A stretch of 7,683 nt of DNA from a bacterium. GTDB lineage: Bacteria > UBP13 > UBA5359. The notes under the pieces are model-generated. The model saw nothing but the letters and a program-made list of their open reading frames with translations. It did no database searches and was not told the origin of the DNA. A program made the position numbers and the translations under genes. The stretch covers positions 1 to 7,683 of the forward strand of contig JAQUEL010000086.1 of NCBI GenBank assembly GCA_028685295.1. The letters run 5' to 3'. Shown here one piece after another: positions 1-5,701 of the stretch; positions within the stretch are counted from its first letter, which is position 1, and every line of letters starts with the position of its first letter.

Positions 1-1018
1 TTTTGACATCCAACGCTACCAGTGCGGCCTGGCTTATCCGAAGATTTTTCCCCTCTTTCAATCCCTGGCTGACAGCTTTTTCCGCCGCTTCCTGCATATC
101 GAGATCAAGAGAGGTTTCTATGCGCAGGCCACCCTTGTAAACCATGTCTGCGCCGTATTTGTCAATTAGGGGAAAGAGCAGGTACGACACAAAATAAGGG
201 GCCTTGTTATCTGCAAGCCCGGCAGTCCTGATACCGGCCAGGCGGATACGAGCTTCCCCTGCGGCCTTTGCCTCTTTCTCGGTTATGAAGCCGAGATCCG
301 CCATGCGCCTTAAGACTACGGTCTGTCGTGATTTGGCTAAATCCATATTTATGTACGGCGAGTAGCTGGAAGGAGCCTTAGGCAGACCTGCCAGCAGAGC
401 TGCTTCGGCCAAGTTAAGCTCTTTGGCTTTCTTGCCATAATATATCTGTGAAGCTGTTTCTATGCCGTGGGCACCGGAGCCGAAATAAACCTGATTAAGA
501 TAAAGCTCGAGGATTTCTTCTTTGGAGTATTTACGCTCTATCTGTAGCGCCAGGATCACCTCCCGAAGCTTGCGGGTAACGGTTCTTCTCTGCGATAAAA
601 ATATATTGCGGGCCAATTGCTGTGTAATAGTGCTGCCGCCCTGACGGATGCCCCCGCCTCGAAAGTTTTCGACCAAAGCTCGCCCTATGCCTCGGATATC
701 TATACCGTGATGCCTGAAGAACCGTGAATCCTCTATAGCCACAATAGAATCCTGCATAACCTGAGGTATGTCGGTTATGGGAACGAACTCTCTGTTCTCT
801 ATGCATAAATTGGCAAGAAGGCGCCCATTTGCATCATACACTTTAGAAGTTTCGTTTGGTCTGTACTCTCCGATAGCTTTGATGTTGGGCAAATCTTGAG
901 ATAGACTGATGCCCACGCCCAGCACCACACCTGCTGTCAGGAGCAGGACCAGAGTATAGATGGTATTGAAAAACAACCTGAGAAAACTTATTTTTCTTTT
1001 CCTGCGCTTTTTTCGCAT
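1..1018 (-). CDS. ponA: Penicillin-binding protein 1A, class A (partial: N-terminal 339 codons)
   Basis: This is a bifunctional peptidoglycan synthase: an N-terminal GT51 domain polymerises lipid II into glycan strands, and a C-terminal transpeptidase (outside the window) cross-links them. The frame is open to the left edge. Residues 1-10 are very basic (MRKKRRKRK), and a single membrane anchor spans about 17-38. GT51 motifs are clear: EDSRFFRHHG at 96-105 with catalytic Glu96, RQGGSTITQQLARN at 125-138, RKLREVILALQIERKYS at 149-165 with the second conserved Glu153, and ELYLNQVYFG at 171-180. Residues 297-339 (GGLRIETSLDLDMQ onward) form the linker into the transpeptidase domain. The SxxK, SxN and KTG motifs are not in view. 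The start ATG (1016-1018) follows GAGGAG on the minus strand with a 5-nt gap. The gene is divergent from the cpsB operon. Family assignment is very secure; the exact paralogue name is not. Confidence 0.96.
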   Translation of the reverse strand, partial: MRKKRRKRKISFLRLFFNTIYTLVLLLTAGVVLGVGISLSQDLPNIKAIGEYRPNETSKVYDANGRLLANLCIENREFVPITDIPQVMQDSIVAIEDSRFFRHHGIDIRGIGRALVENFRGGGIRQGGSTITQQLARNIFLSQRRTVTRKLREVILALQIERKYSKEEILELYLNQVYFGSGAHGIETASQIYYGKKAKELNLAEAALLAGLPKAPSSYSPYINMDLAKSRQTVVLRRMADLGFITEKEAKAAGEARIRLAGIRTAGLADNKAPYFVSYLLFPLIDKYGADMVYKGGLRIETSLDLDMQEAAEKAVSQGLKEGKNLRISQAALVALDVK

Positions 1019-1051
1019 TTTTTCTCCTCGATATAAACATCAAGTCAAGAG

Positions 1052-1063
1052 TCAGGATCCTGA
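1052..1063. promoter_or_regulatory. 12-bp perfect palindrome in the PBP1A leader (possible operator)
   Basis: TCAGGATCCTGA reads identically on both strands. It lies between the predicted -10 box of the leftward promoter (1081-1086) and the PBP1A start codon, roughly 12 to 23 nt downstream of the expected transcription start. That position would suit a repressor operator or a small RNA hairpin. The arms are only 6 bp with no spacer, so chance is possible. No regulator is identified. Confidence 0.25.
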
Positions 1064-1080
1064 ATTCTCTTTCTGAATAA

Positions 1081-1110
1081 ATTATACTATAGCTACCACT
1101 CTTTTAACAA
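1081..1110 (-). promoter_or_regulatory. Sigma-70-type promoter for PBP1A
   Basis: Reading leftward, the -35 box TTGTTA (1110-1105; 4 of 6 match to TTGACA) is followed by 18 nt and a perfect -10 box TATAAT (1086-1081). Transcription would begin near 1075, leaving a leader of about 57 nt before the ATG at 1018. The -35 hexamer lies on the same bases as the -35 of the rightward promoter. Confidence 0.6.
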
Positions 1111-1131
1111 TTGTGCTTACTTTGGTATAAT
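1104..1131 (+). promoter_or_regulatory. Sigma-70-type promoter (extended -10) for the cpsB-yggT-GT2 operon
   Basis: The -35 box TTAACA (1104-1109; 5 of 6 match) is followed by 16 nt and a perfect -10 box TATAAT (1126-1131). TGG directly precedes the -10, which gives the extended TGnTATAAT form. The predicted transcription start is near 1138, giving a leader of about 36 nt to the ATG at 1174. A second TATAAT at 1137-1142 lacks a well-placed -35. The promoter position argues against the TTG at 1150 as the start codon, because that would leave only about 12 nt of leader. Confidence 0.7.
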
Positions 1132-1173
1132 TGATGTATAATTTTAAAATTGTCGGAAAGGCTACGGGTACGA

Positions 1174-1902
1174 ATGATAGACCTGCATTGCCATATAATA
1201 CCCGGTGTGGACGACGGTCCTAAAGATTCGGAAGAGGCGCTGTCGTTATGCCGTATGCTTCAAAAAGAGGGTGTGGAAGTAATTGTCGCTACTCCTCATT
1301 ATTATCCCGAGGAGTGGCTATCGGCTAGAATAACAGAGGTTGCAGCCGGTTGCCATGATCTGAGAAATTTATTAGGTGATGATGGGCCGATAATTATTTC
1401 CGGGGGAGAGGTTGCCGTTTACAATGGAATTGCCGAAGCGGTCTTTGAAGGAAGGGTGCCGTTATTGGGAGAGGGTAAGAGTGTTTTGCTGGAAACTCCT
1501 TTCTGGCAGATGCCCTTATGCTTTGAAGAAGAGATATTTAAACTGTTGGCAAAGGGGTATCGCCCCATTTTGGCTCATCCCGAAAGAAGCCGTGAATTCA
1601 GGCGCATAGTCGGTGATCTACTGGCTATACGCCGGCAGGGGATGATGTTGCAGGTTACGGCAGGCAGCCTGACAGGCAGCTACGGCACACATATAAAAGC
1701 AGCAGCCAGGACGCTGGCTGCACAAGGCGGAATAGATCTGGTAGCATCCGATTTGCATCCCGGAAGAAAACCGGACTTAAAAGCGGCTTATTCTATTTTG
1801 TCCAGGTTAATCGGGACAGCGGCTGCAGATAGAGTGTTTTACGATAATCCGGTTGAAGTTCTGGGTAAAATCGGAAAGAGGTGCTATCCATGCAACTGCT
1901 GA
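1174..1902 (+). CDS. cpsB: CpsB/YwqE-type PHP-family protein-tyrosine phosphatase
   Basis: The 242-residue product matches the length and motif order of CpsB/CapC/YwqE, manganese-dependent cytoplasmic phosphatases of the PHP fold. In Firmicutes these dephosphorylate BY-kinases and so tune capsule or exopolysaccharide export. Visible metal-site motifs are MIDLHCHIIPGVDDGPKD at 1-18 (His5, His7 and the Asp13/Asp14 pair), ATPHYYP at 39-45 (His42), GGE at 77-79 (Glu79), LLETPF at 105-110 (Glu107), LAHPER at 133-138 (His135) and ASDLHP at 191-196 (Asp193, His195). The ATG at 1174 is preferred because family members begin MIDxHxH and GGAAAGG lies 12 nt upstream. An in-frame TTG at 1150 would add eight residues. 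The 3' end overlaps yggT by 13 nt, which implies coupling. No cognate BY-kinase (Wzc/CpsD) is in the window, so the substrate is unknown; a related PHP phosphoesterase activity is the alternative. Confidence 0.9.
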   Translation: MIDLHCHIIPGVDDGPKDSEEALSLCRMLQKEGVEVIVATPHYYPEEWLSARITEVAAGCHDLRNLLGDDGPIIISGGEVAVYNGIAEAVFEGRVPLLGEGKSVLLETPFWQMPLCFEEEIFKLLAKGYRPILAHPERSREFRRIVGDLLAIRRQGMMLQVTAGSLTGSYGTHIKAAARTLAAQGGIDLVASDLHPGRKPDLKAAYSILSRLIGTAAADRVFYDNPVEVLGKIGKRCYPCNC

Positions 1903-2156
1903 TTAATATTGTAAATTTACTTTTTAATATCTGCTATTATTTGATTATCGCCGATATTATAGTATCATGGGTGCCCGATCTGCAGCGTACTCGGCCGGCT
2001 GAGATCGTGCATCTGTTTACAGAGCCGGTCCTGGCGCCGTTGAGGCGGCTGATACCGCTTCCGGGAGTAGATATATCGCCGATACTGGCTATAATAATCT
2101 TACAGGTAATCCAGCGCTTTTTAATTAATCTTCTACTACAGGCAGGAAATGTATAG
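1890..2156 (+). CDS. yggT: YggT/YlmG/Ycf19-family membrane protein
   Basis: This 88-residue integral membrane protein has two hydrophobic segments (about 3-26 and 63-84). Between them is the family's conserved region: SWVPD at 26-30, then EPVLAPLRRLIPLPGVDISPI at 45-65 (written here across the usual P-x-x-R-x-x-I-P and D-x-S-P motifs). Family members are linked to cell-envelope, division or osmotic functions and to thylakoid or nucleoid organisation in chloroplast lineages, but no biochemical role is settled. The ATG at 1890 sits 6 nt after AAAGAGGTG (1875-1883), a strong ribosome binding site. An in-frame GTG at 1881 lies inside that site and is unlikely to be the start. The gene overlaps the end of cpsB by 13 nt and abuts the next gene directly, so all three are probably co-translated. 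Confidence 0.88.
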   Translation: MQLLINIVNLLFNICYYLIIADIIVSWVPDLQRTRPAEIVHLFTEPVLAPLRRLIPLPGVDISPILAIIILQVIQRFLINLLLQAGNV

Positions 2157-2786
2157 ATGATGAATGGCCCGGATATAGCTGCAATAATACCGGCGTTCAA
2201 TGAAGCCAGAACCATAGCAAACGTTCTCAGGGCCGTTAGAGCTGCTGCCGGCATAAGAGAGATCATTGTCGTTGACGACGGCTCTGAGGATAATACGGCT
2301 CTTATTGCCAGAGGAGAGGTAACCAAAGTAATCATACTCGATAAGAATATGGGTAAAGCGGCGGCTTTGCTGGAGGGTATACGTTGCACCGATGCGGATA
2401 CCCTGCTGCTTATGGATGCAGATATTATCGGCTTGACAGCCGAACATATAGAGCATCTTTTGGAGCCGGTTCAGAACCGCCGGGCCGATATGGCTATAGG
2501 CGTCTTCAGCGAGGACGTAATTCATCGTACTATGCCCTTTCTCTCCGGGCTGCGAGTGGTGCCGCGGCAGCTCATCTGCGGTATTCCGGATCTTTATGAT
2601 GCCGGCTTTGGCATTGAAACGCTGATAAGCCGTCATGCCAGGGCCGGCGGGCAGCGAATTGAAGAGGTTTTGCTTGATAATATAACCCATCTTACCAAAG
2701 GCGAGAAGTTTGGGACCGGGCGATGTCTATCCAATAAGTGCAGGGCATTATGGGATATTGCGCGCTCGGGATTACGGCGGTTATAG
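2157..2786 (+). CDS. Family 2 glycosyltransferase (short, soluble, GT-A fold)
   Basis: The 209-residue protein has the GT2 signature. AAIIPAFNEARTI at 8-20 opens the nucleotide-binding fold, VVDDGSEDNT at 38-47 contacts the nucleotide-sugar, NMGKAAALLEGI at 64-75 follows, and LLLMDADI at 83-90 contains the DxD metal motif (Asp87, Asp89). SGLRVVPRQL at 130-139 and DAGFGIETLIS at 148-158 match the acceptor-side region of the polyprenyl-phosphate sugar transferase / glucosyl-phosphoglycerate synthase-like branch. No membrane segment is seen, so it probably acts at the inner face of the membrane or in the cytosol. It starts one base after the yggT stop; ATG codons at 2157 and 2160 are both possible, with AGGA about 9 nt before the first. 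Sugar donor and acceptor cannot be read from the sequence. It is shorter than many GT2 enzymes, but no key motif is missing. Confidence 0.88.
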   Translation: MMNGPDIAAIIPAFNEARTIANVLRAVRAAAGIREIIVVDDGSEDNTALIARGEVTKVIILDKNMGKAAALLEGIRCTDADTLLLMDADIIGLTAEHIEHLLEPVQNRRADMAIGVFSEDVIHRTMPFLSGLRVVPRQLICGIPDLYDAGFGIETLISRHARAGGQRIEEVLLDNITHLTKGEKFGTGRCLSNKCRALWDIARSGLRRL

Positions 2787-2797
2787 TATTCATTCAA

Positions 2798-2813
2798 CGG
2801 CATGGTAATTGCA
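2798..2813 (+). promoter_or_regulatory. Sigma-54-like -24/-12 promoter upstream of the leader ORF and prepilin gene
   Basis: CGGCATGGTAATTGCA fits the sigma-54 consensus TGGCAYR-N4-TTGCW with a single mismatch (C for the first T). The GG (2799-2800) and GC (2811-2812) dinucleotides have the required 12-base offset. Transcription would start near 2824, placing the leader ORF's ribosome binding site (2845-2848) about 20 nt into the message. Pilin genes in several bacteria are driven by sigma-54. I found no convincing sigma-70 -35/-10 pair in this gap, although TAGAAT at 2823-2828 could be a lone -10. No upstream enhancer site was recognised. Confidence 0.45.
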
Positions 2814-2855
2814 ATAAATTTATAGAATATTTTTGAGATAAAAAGGAGTTTTGAG

Positions 2856-2933
2856 ATGGGTGTCGAATTATATAACAGGGTACAGAGTGGTTACCTTGGT
2901 ACCGGGGTGACCAAATTACTGAAAATATCTTAA
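2856..2933 (+). CDS. Candidate 25-residue leader peptide upstream of the prepilin gene
   Basis: A short frame starts with ATG at 2856, reads [10 protein letters not shown] and onward for 25 codons, and ends with TAA at 2931-2933. A good ribosome binding site, AAAAGGAG (2841-2848), lies 7 nt before the ATG. The stop is only 13 nt before the prepilin ATG and 2 nt before that gene's own AGGAGGT, so a ribosome finishing here would sit over the downstream initiation site. The peptide has no hydrophobic signal or known motif that I recognise. A strong hairpin (2888-2913) lies inside the ORF. It could be a regulatory leader peptide, a small protein in its own right, or a chance ORF; the well-placed ribosome binding site and stop favour genuine translation. 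Confidence 0.45.
   Translation: MGVELYNRVQSGYLGTGVTKLLKIS
2888..2913 (+). promoter_or_regulatory. 11-bp RNA hairpin in the prepilin 5' leader, with an alternative pairing to the prepilin ribosome binding site
   Basis: TGGTTACCTTG (2888-2898) pairs with CGGGGTGACCA (2903-2913) over 11 uninterrupted pairs, three of them G-U, closing a GUAC tetraloop. No U-run follows, so it is not an intrinsic terminator. The left arm segment TTACCTT (2891-2897) can instead pair with GAGGTAA (2938-2944), which covers the prepilin Shine-Dalgarno sequence (7 pairs, one G-U). The two pairings exclude each other. A switch is inferred, not shown. Confidence 0.4.
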
Positions 2934-2946
2934 CCAGGAGGTAAAA

Positions 2947-3489
2947 ATGAAGAAGAGAGGCTTTACACTTATCGAGTTGCTGGTCGTTATAGCCATCATA
3001 GCGATCCTTGCAGCTATTCTTTTCCCGGTATTCGGTAGAGCTCGTGAGCAAGCCCGCAAGGCTACTTGCCAGAGCAACCAGAAGCAGCTCGGTCTGGCAG
3101 CTTTTATGTATGTCCAGGACTGGGATGAGAAGTGGATGTTGTCTTCAAACTGGGCCGGGACCGGCAGCAGTGAAGCATTGAACGGTTATATCAAGAACGA
3201 CGGGGTCTGGGACTGCCCGAGCCTCAGCGGTACCGCTTCCATACAAACCGATTATCAATTCAACTTGAACGTCGCTGGAAGCACCAATGCGTCATTTACC
3301 AATGATCCCTCCACCGTTATCTGTATGGGTGATGCATCTGCCGCGAATAGATCGGGTTTGAATGCAACATCTACGGGATGGGCAACCACAACCCATAGCG
3401 AAGGCATCAATTACCTCTTCTGCGACGGCCACGTCAAGTGGATCCGCGGGGGAGCAGCTACATCGCCCAGCGCTACGATGCTCAAGTAA
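2947..3489 (+). CDS. Type IV prepilin-like protein with H-X9-DG processing-associated motif
   Basis: The 180-residue product begins MKKRG followed by [16 protein letters not shown], a class III prepilin signal. Cleavage by prepilin peptidase is expected after Gly5, leaving an N-methylated Phe; the pilin Glu+5 is Glu10. The hydrophobic helix (6-27) continues into [17 protein letters not shown] at 25-41. [17 protein letters not shown] at 45-61 matches the conserved region of the Armatimonadota/Planctomycetota-type family. H-X9-DG is exact: His150, then nine residues, then Asp160-Gly161, followed by HVKW. Four cysteines (41, 90, 126, 159) could form disulfides. Three N-x-S/T sites (Asn114, Asn134, Asn139) and a Ser/Thr-rich tail are present. 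AGGAGGT (2936-2942) lies 4 nt before the ATG. It is probably a minor pilin, pseudopilin or surface protein; these families have many paralogues and no fixed function. Confidence 0.92.
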   Translation: MKKRGFTLIELLVVIAIIAILAAILFPVFGRAREQARKATCQSNQKQLGLAAFMYVQDWDEKWMLSSNWAGTGSSEALNGYIKNDGVWDCPSLSGTASIQTDYQFNLNVAGSTNASFTNDPSTVICMGDASAANRSGLNATSTGWATTTHSEGINYLFCDGHVKWIRGGAATSPSATMLK

Positions 3490-3519
3490 TTTAGGTTTAC
3501 ACATTAACTTTCCGATAAA

Positions 3520-3557
3520 CGCCGGAGGCAGGGTACCATGCCTCCGGCGAATTCTTT
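3520..3557 (+). terminator. Rho-independent terminator of the prepilin gene, possibly bidirectional
   Basis: CGCCGGAGGCA (3520-3530) and TGCCTCCGGCG (3539-3549) form a perfect 11-bp GC-rich stem with an 8-nt loop. AATTCTTTT follows, an imperfect U-tract. It sits 31 nt after the prepilin stop and 25 nt beyond the stop of the convergent GT-C/TPR gene, so it may serve both. On the minus strand the trailing sequence GTTTATC is a weaker U-tract. Confidence 0.8.
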
Positions 3558-3573
3558 TATGGAGTATTTTTCG

Positions 3574-5697
3574 TCAATGATCTCTCTTCCTCCGGGCAGA
3601 TCTAAGGGCCTGTAAAAAGGCCGGCTTCGGTTGGGAGCCATAGCGTATGCCGAGCTCCATTTCTTTCCAGGCATTCCCATAATCCTTCAGGTAGTAGAGC
3701 ATGACACTCAGATTGGTATGGGCTTCGCCGTAATCAGGCTTGATCTCTATGGCTTTATCAAAGCAACATCTGGCCTCGGATATCTTGCCCTGCCTGAAGA
3801 GTGCCAGCCCCAGGTTGTTATGAGGAGGGGCTTGATGGGGATAGGCCGAGACCACTCTTTCATAAGCCTTATATGCTTCAGCAAATCTTCCGGCCCGGAA
3901 GAGAGCGTTGCCGAGATGATTGTACAGCTCGATATTGCCAGGGGTTTTGCGGATAGCCGTCAGGCACTCGTCGACTGACATAGCCCCTGCCTCTCTCTGT
4001 TGCGTAAGTTTATCTATTCGCTCCCGTAACGCATGTTCCGGCTTGAGGCGATAAGCCGTGTGATAGTTCTCCAGAGCTGCCGGCAGCATATTCCTGTCGA
4101 CCATTATATCGCCAAGCCCCTGATAAGCCGGTGCATAGCCGGGGTCAAGCTTCATAGCCAGGCGATATTCCCTCTCAGCGGCAGCGCTGCTATCGGTTCC
4201 ATAAAAAAGTGTTCCCAGCTTACAGTGGGCCGCAGCATCGGTGGGATCGATCGTTATGGCTCTTTGCAATGCCTTGAAGGCTTCATCATAGCTCTTCTTT
4301 ATGATCAACAGGTTTCCCAAATTGATATAGGCCAGTTTAAAGCCGGGACTTATTTCAGTTGCTTTTTTATAGCATTTTATTGCCTCGTCTGTGCGGTTCT
4401 TCTGCAGCATGGCATTGCCGAGATTGTTATAGGCAATGTAGTTATTCTGTGTGACCGCTATGGCCCGTCGGAAGAGTGTTTCATCATTTTGCCAGTAATT
4501 GGTCTGTATTCTTGCGCAGATTGCCAATGTGAGCAAGATGAACCCGGCTATACTTGCAAAGAGATGCCTGGCGGTAAATGGCAAACGGGTGGTTTTGAAC
4601 TCAGCCAAACGAGCGTTGACATACCATGCCAGGGCTATAAAGAGGCCGATCAGGGGTATATAAGTATACCGATCGGCCATAGCCTGGCCGCCTACCTGCA
4701 CCAGCCCGATCACCGGTAGCAGGGAGATCAGATACCAGAACCAGCCTACTGTCAGGTAAGGAGCTCTTCTGGTGCGGAGTGCCGCCAAGGCCGTCAGTCC
4801 CAAGAGTGAAAGAGCGGAAGCAAGCACCAGCCAAAAGGGCAGGTGCTCGCCGGGATGCGGGTAAAATACGGCCAGCTTTACCGGCAGGATTGTTTTCAAG
4901 ATGTAGCTCAGATATGCTACGGTGCTGTTGGCAAGGCGGACACCTATGGAATACTGCTCAAGCGGCAGAACAGCTCCTCCCTTTCTTTGAGCAATGAAAG
5001 TGATAATGCATGAGCCCAGGGCCAGGAGCAGCAAGGGAATTTTTTCAACGATGCATTTCCGGCAATCTCTTTTTGCGGCTATTCTGTCCAGCGGCCAGAA
5101 ATCTAGCAACAGCAGTATCAGAGGCAAAGTTACTAGCATGGGTTTGGCCATCAAGCCCAGGGCATATAGCAGGAGCACTGGCAGATAGTATTTTATTCCC
5201 GGTCTTTTGGTATAGCGCACATAAGATAATAAGGTCAACATAAAGAAGAGGGTGCTGAGGAGATCCTTTCTTTCAGCTACCCAGGCTACGGATTCCACGT
5301 GCAGGGGGTGGATACCGAATAGAGCCGCTACAAAGGCACTGCGCCAAATGGAGCCGGTCATATATTGCAGCAACAGGAATAGGAGGATGGTATTGGCAAG
5401 ATGCAGCAAGAGATTGGTCAGATGGTGTCCCCAGGGGGCCGTTCCGTACAACTGGCAATCAAGCATATGGGATATCCAGGTCAGAGGGTGCCAGTTGGCG
5501 GCATAAGTGGCTGTGAAGGCCCAGGTTATGCTGCGCAGGTTGATGCCTTGCAGGACATGTTGATTTTCGGTTACATATTGATTATCATCATAATGGGTGA
5601 ATTGATGCCCGATCACCCGATTGAATGTAAGCACTGTTAGTAAGACCAGTAATAGTATTATTAAAGTCGATATGCCGGGTTTCCTATACATGAACAA
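3574..5697 (-). CDS. TMTC-like GT-C membrane glycosyltransferase with C-terminal TPR array
   Basis: The 707-residue protein has two parts. Residues 8 to about 395 carry roughly ten to twelve membrane helices. Its GT-C hallmarks include THYDDNQYV at 34-42, whose acidic Asp37-Asp38 pair lies in the first outside loop where GT-C enzymes place their catalytic acid. NWHPLTWISHMLDCQLYG at 68-85 and HPLHVESVAWVAERKD at 130-145 are typical of bacterial relatives of eukaryotic TMTC O-mannosyltransferases. Residues 418-690 are about seven to eight TPR units (for example AYNNLGNAMLQKNRTDEAI at 422-440), with an irregular stretch at 555-585. GT-C enzymes take sugar from polyprenyl-phosphate donors; the TPRs probably bind the protein acceptor on the outer side. 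TTG at 5697 lies 7 nt after GGAGGAG and is preferred; ATG at 5691 would leave 13 nt. The gene begins 4 nt after the GT39 stop. Acceptor and sugar are unknown. Confidence 0.87.
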   Translation of the reverse strand: MFMYRKPGISTLIILLLVLLTVLTFNRVIGHQFTHYDDNQYVTENQHVLQGINLRSITWAFTATYAANWHPLTWISHMLDCQLYGTAPWGHHLTNLLLHLANTILLFLLLQYMTGSIWRSAFVAALFGIHPLHVESVAWVAERKDLLSTLFFMLTLLSYVRYTKRPGIKYYLPVLLLYALGLMAKPMLVTLPLILLLLDFWPLDRIAAKRDCRKCIVEKIPLLLLALGSCIITFIAQRKGGAVLPLEQYSIGVRLANSTVAYLSYILKTILPVKLAVFYPHPGEHLPFWLVLASALSLLGLTALAALRTRRAPYLTVGWFWYLISLLPVIGLVQVGGQAMADRYTYIPLIGLFIALAWYVNARLAEFKTTRLPFTARHLFASIAGFILLTLAICARIQTNYWQNDETLFRRAIAVTQNNYIAYNNLGNAMLQKNRTDEAIKCYKKATEISPGFKLAYINLGNLLIIKKSYDEAFKALQRAITIDPTDAAAHCKLGTLFYGTDSSAAAEREYRLAMKLDPGYAPAYQGLGDIMVDRNMLPAALENYHTAYRLKPEHALRERIDKLTQQREAGAMSVDECLTAIRKTPGNIELYNHLGNALFRAGRFAEAYKAYERVVSAYPHQAPPHNNLGLALFRQGKISEARCCFDKAIEIKPDYGEAHTNLSVMLYYLKDYGNAWKEMELGIRYGSQPKPAFLQALRSARRKRDH

Positions 5698-5701
5698 TCA
5701 T

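Noticed and set aside
531-1043. Minus-strand frames of 66 and 91 codons within the left 1 kb
   Set aside because: They are alternative frames of the PBP1A gene, whose own frame runs unbroken from 1018 to the edge and contains all GT51 motifs.
1150-1173. Upstream TTG start adding eight residues to the PHP phosphatase
   Set aside because: Family proteins begin with MIDxHxH, the predicted transcription start near 1138 would leave only about 12 nt of leader, and no ribosome binding site precedes the TTG.
1937-2690. Two long minus-strand open frames antisense to yggT and the GT2 gene
   Set aside because: Both mirror genes whose conserved motifs are obvious on the plus strand; their translations look like reverse-frame artefacts.
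2888-2913. Intrinsic terminator between the GT2 gene and the prepilin gene
   Set aside because: The hairpin is followed by AAATTACTGA rather than a U-run, and it lies inside a short ORF with a good ribosome binding site.
2824-2946. Cyclic-di-GMP (GEMM) or other known riboswitch in the prepilin leader
   Set aside because: The region has one clear hairpin but not the paired helices, tetraloop-receptor or conserved core that I would expect of a c-di-GMP class I or II aptamer.
2899-3537. GGTACC present in or beside the loop of both the leader hairpin and the terminator hairpin
   Set aside because: A six-base palindrome shared by two hairpins is easily coincidental, and the flanking stems are unrelated.
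4033-4719. A 228-codon open frame on the plus strand inside the GT-C/TPR gene
   Set aside because: It is fully antisense to a gene with strong GT-C and TPR motifs, and its translation shows no recognisable family or plausible ribosome binding site.
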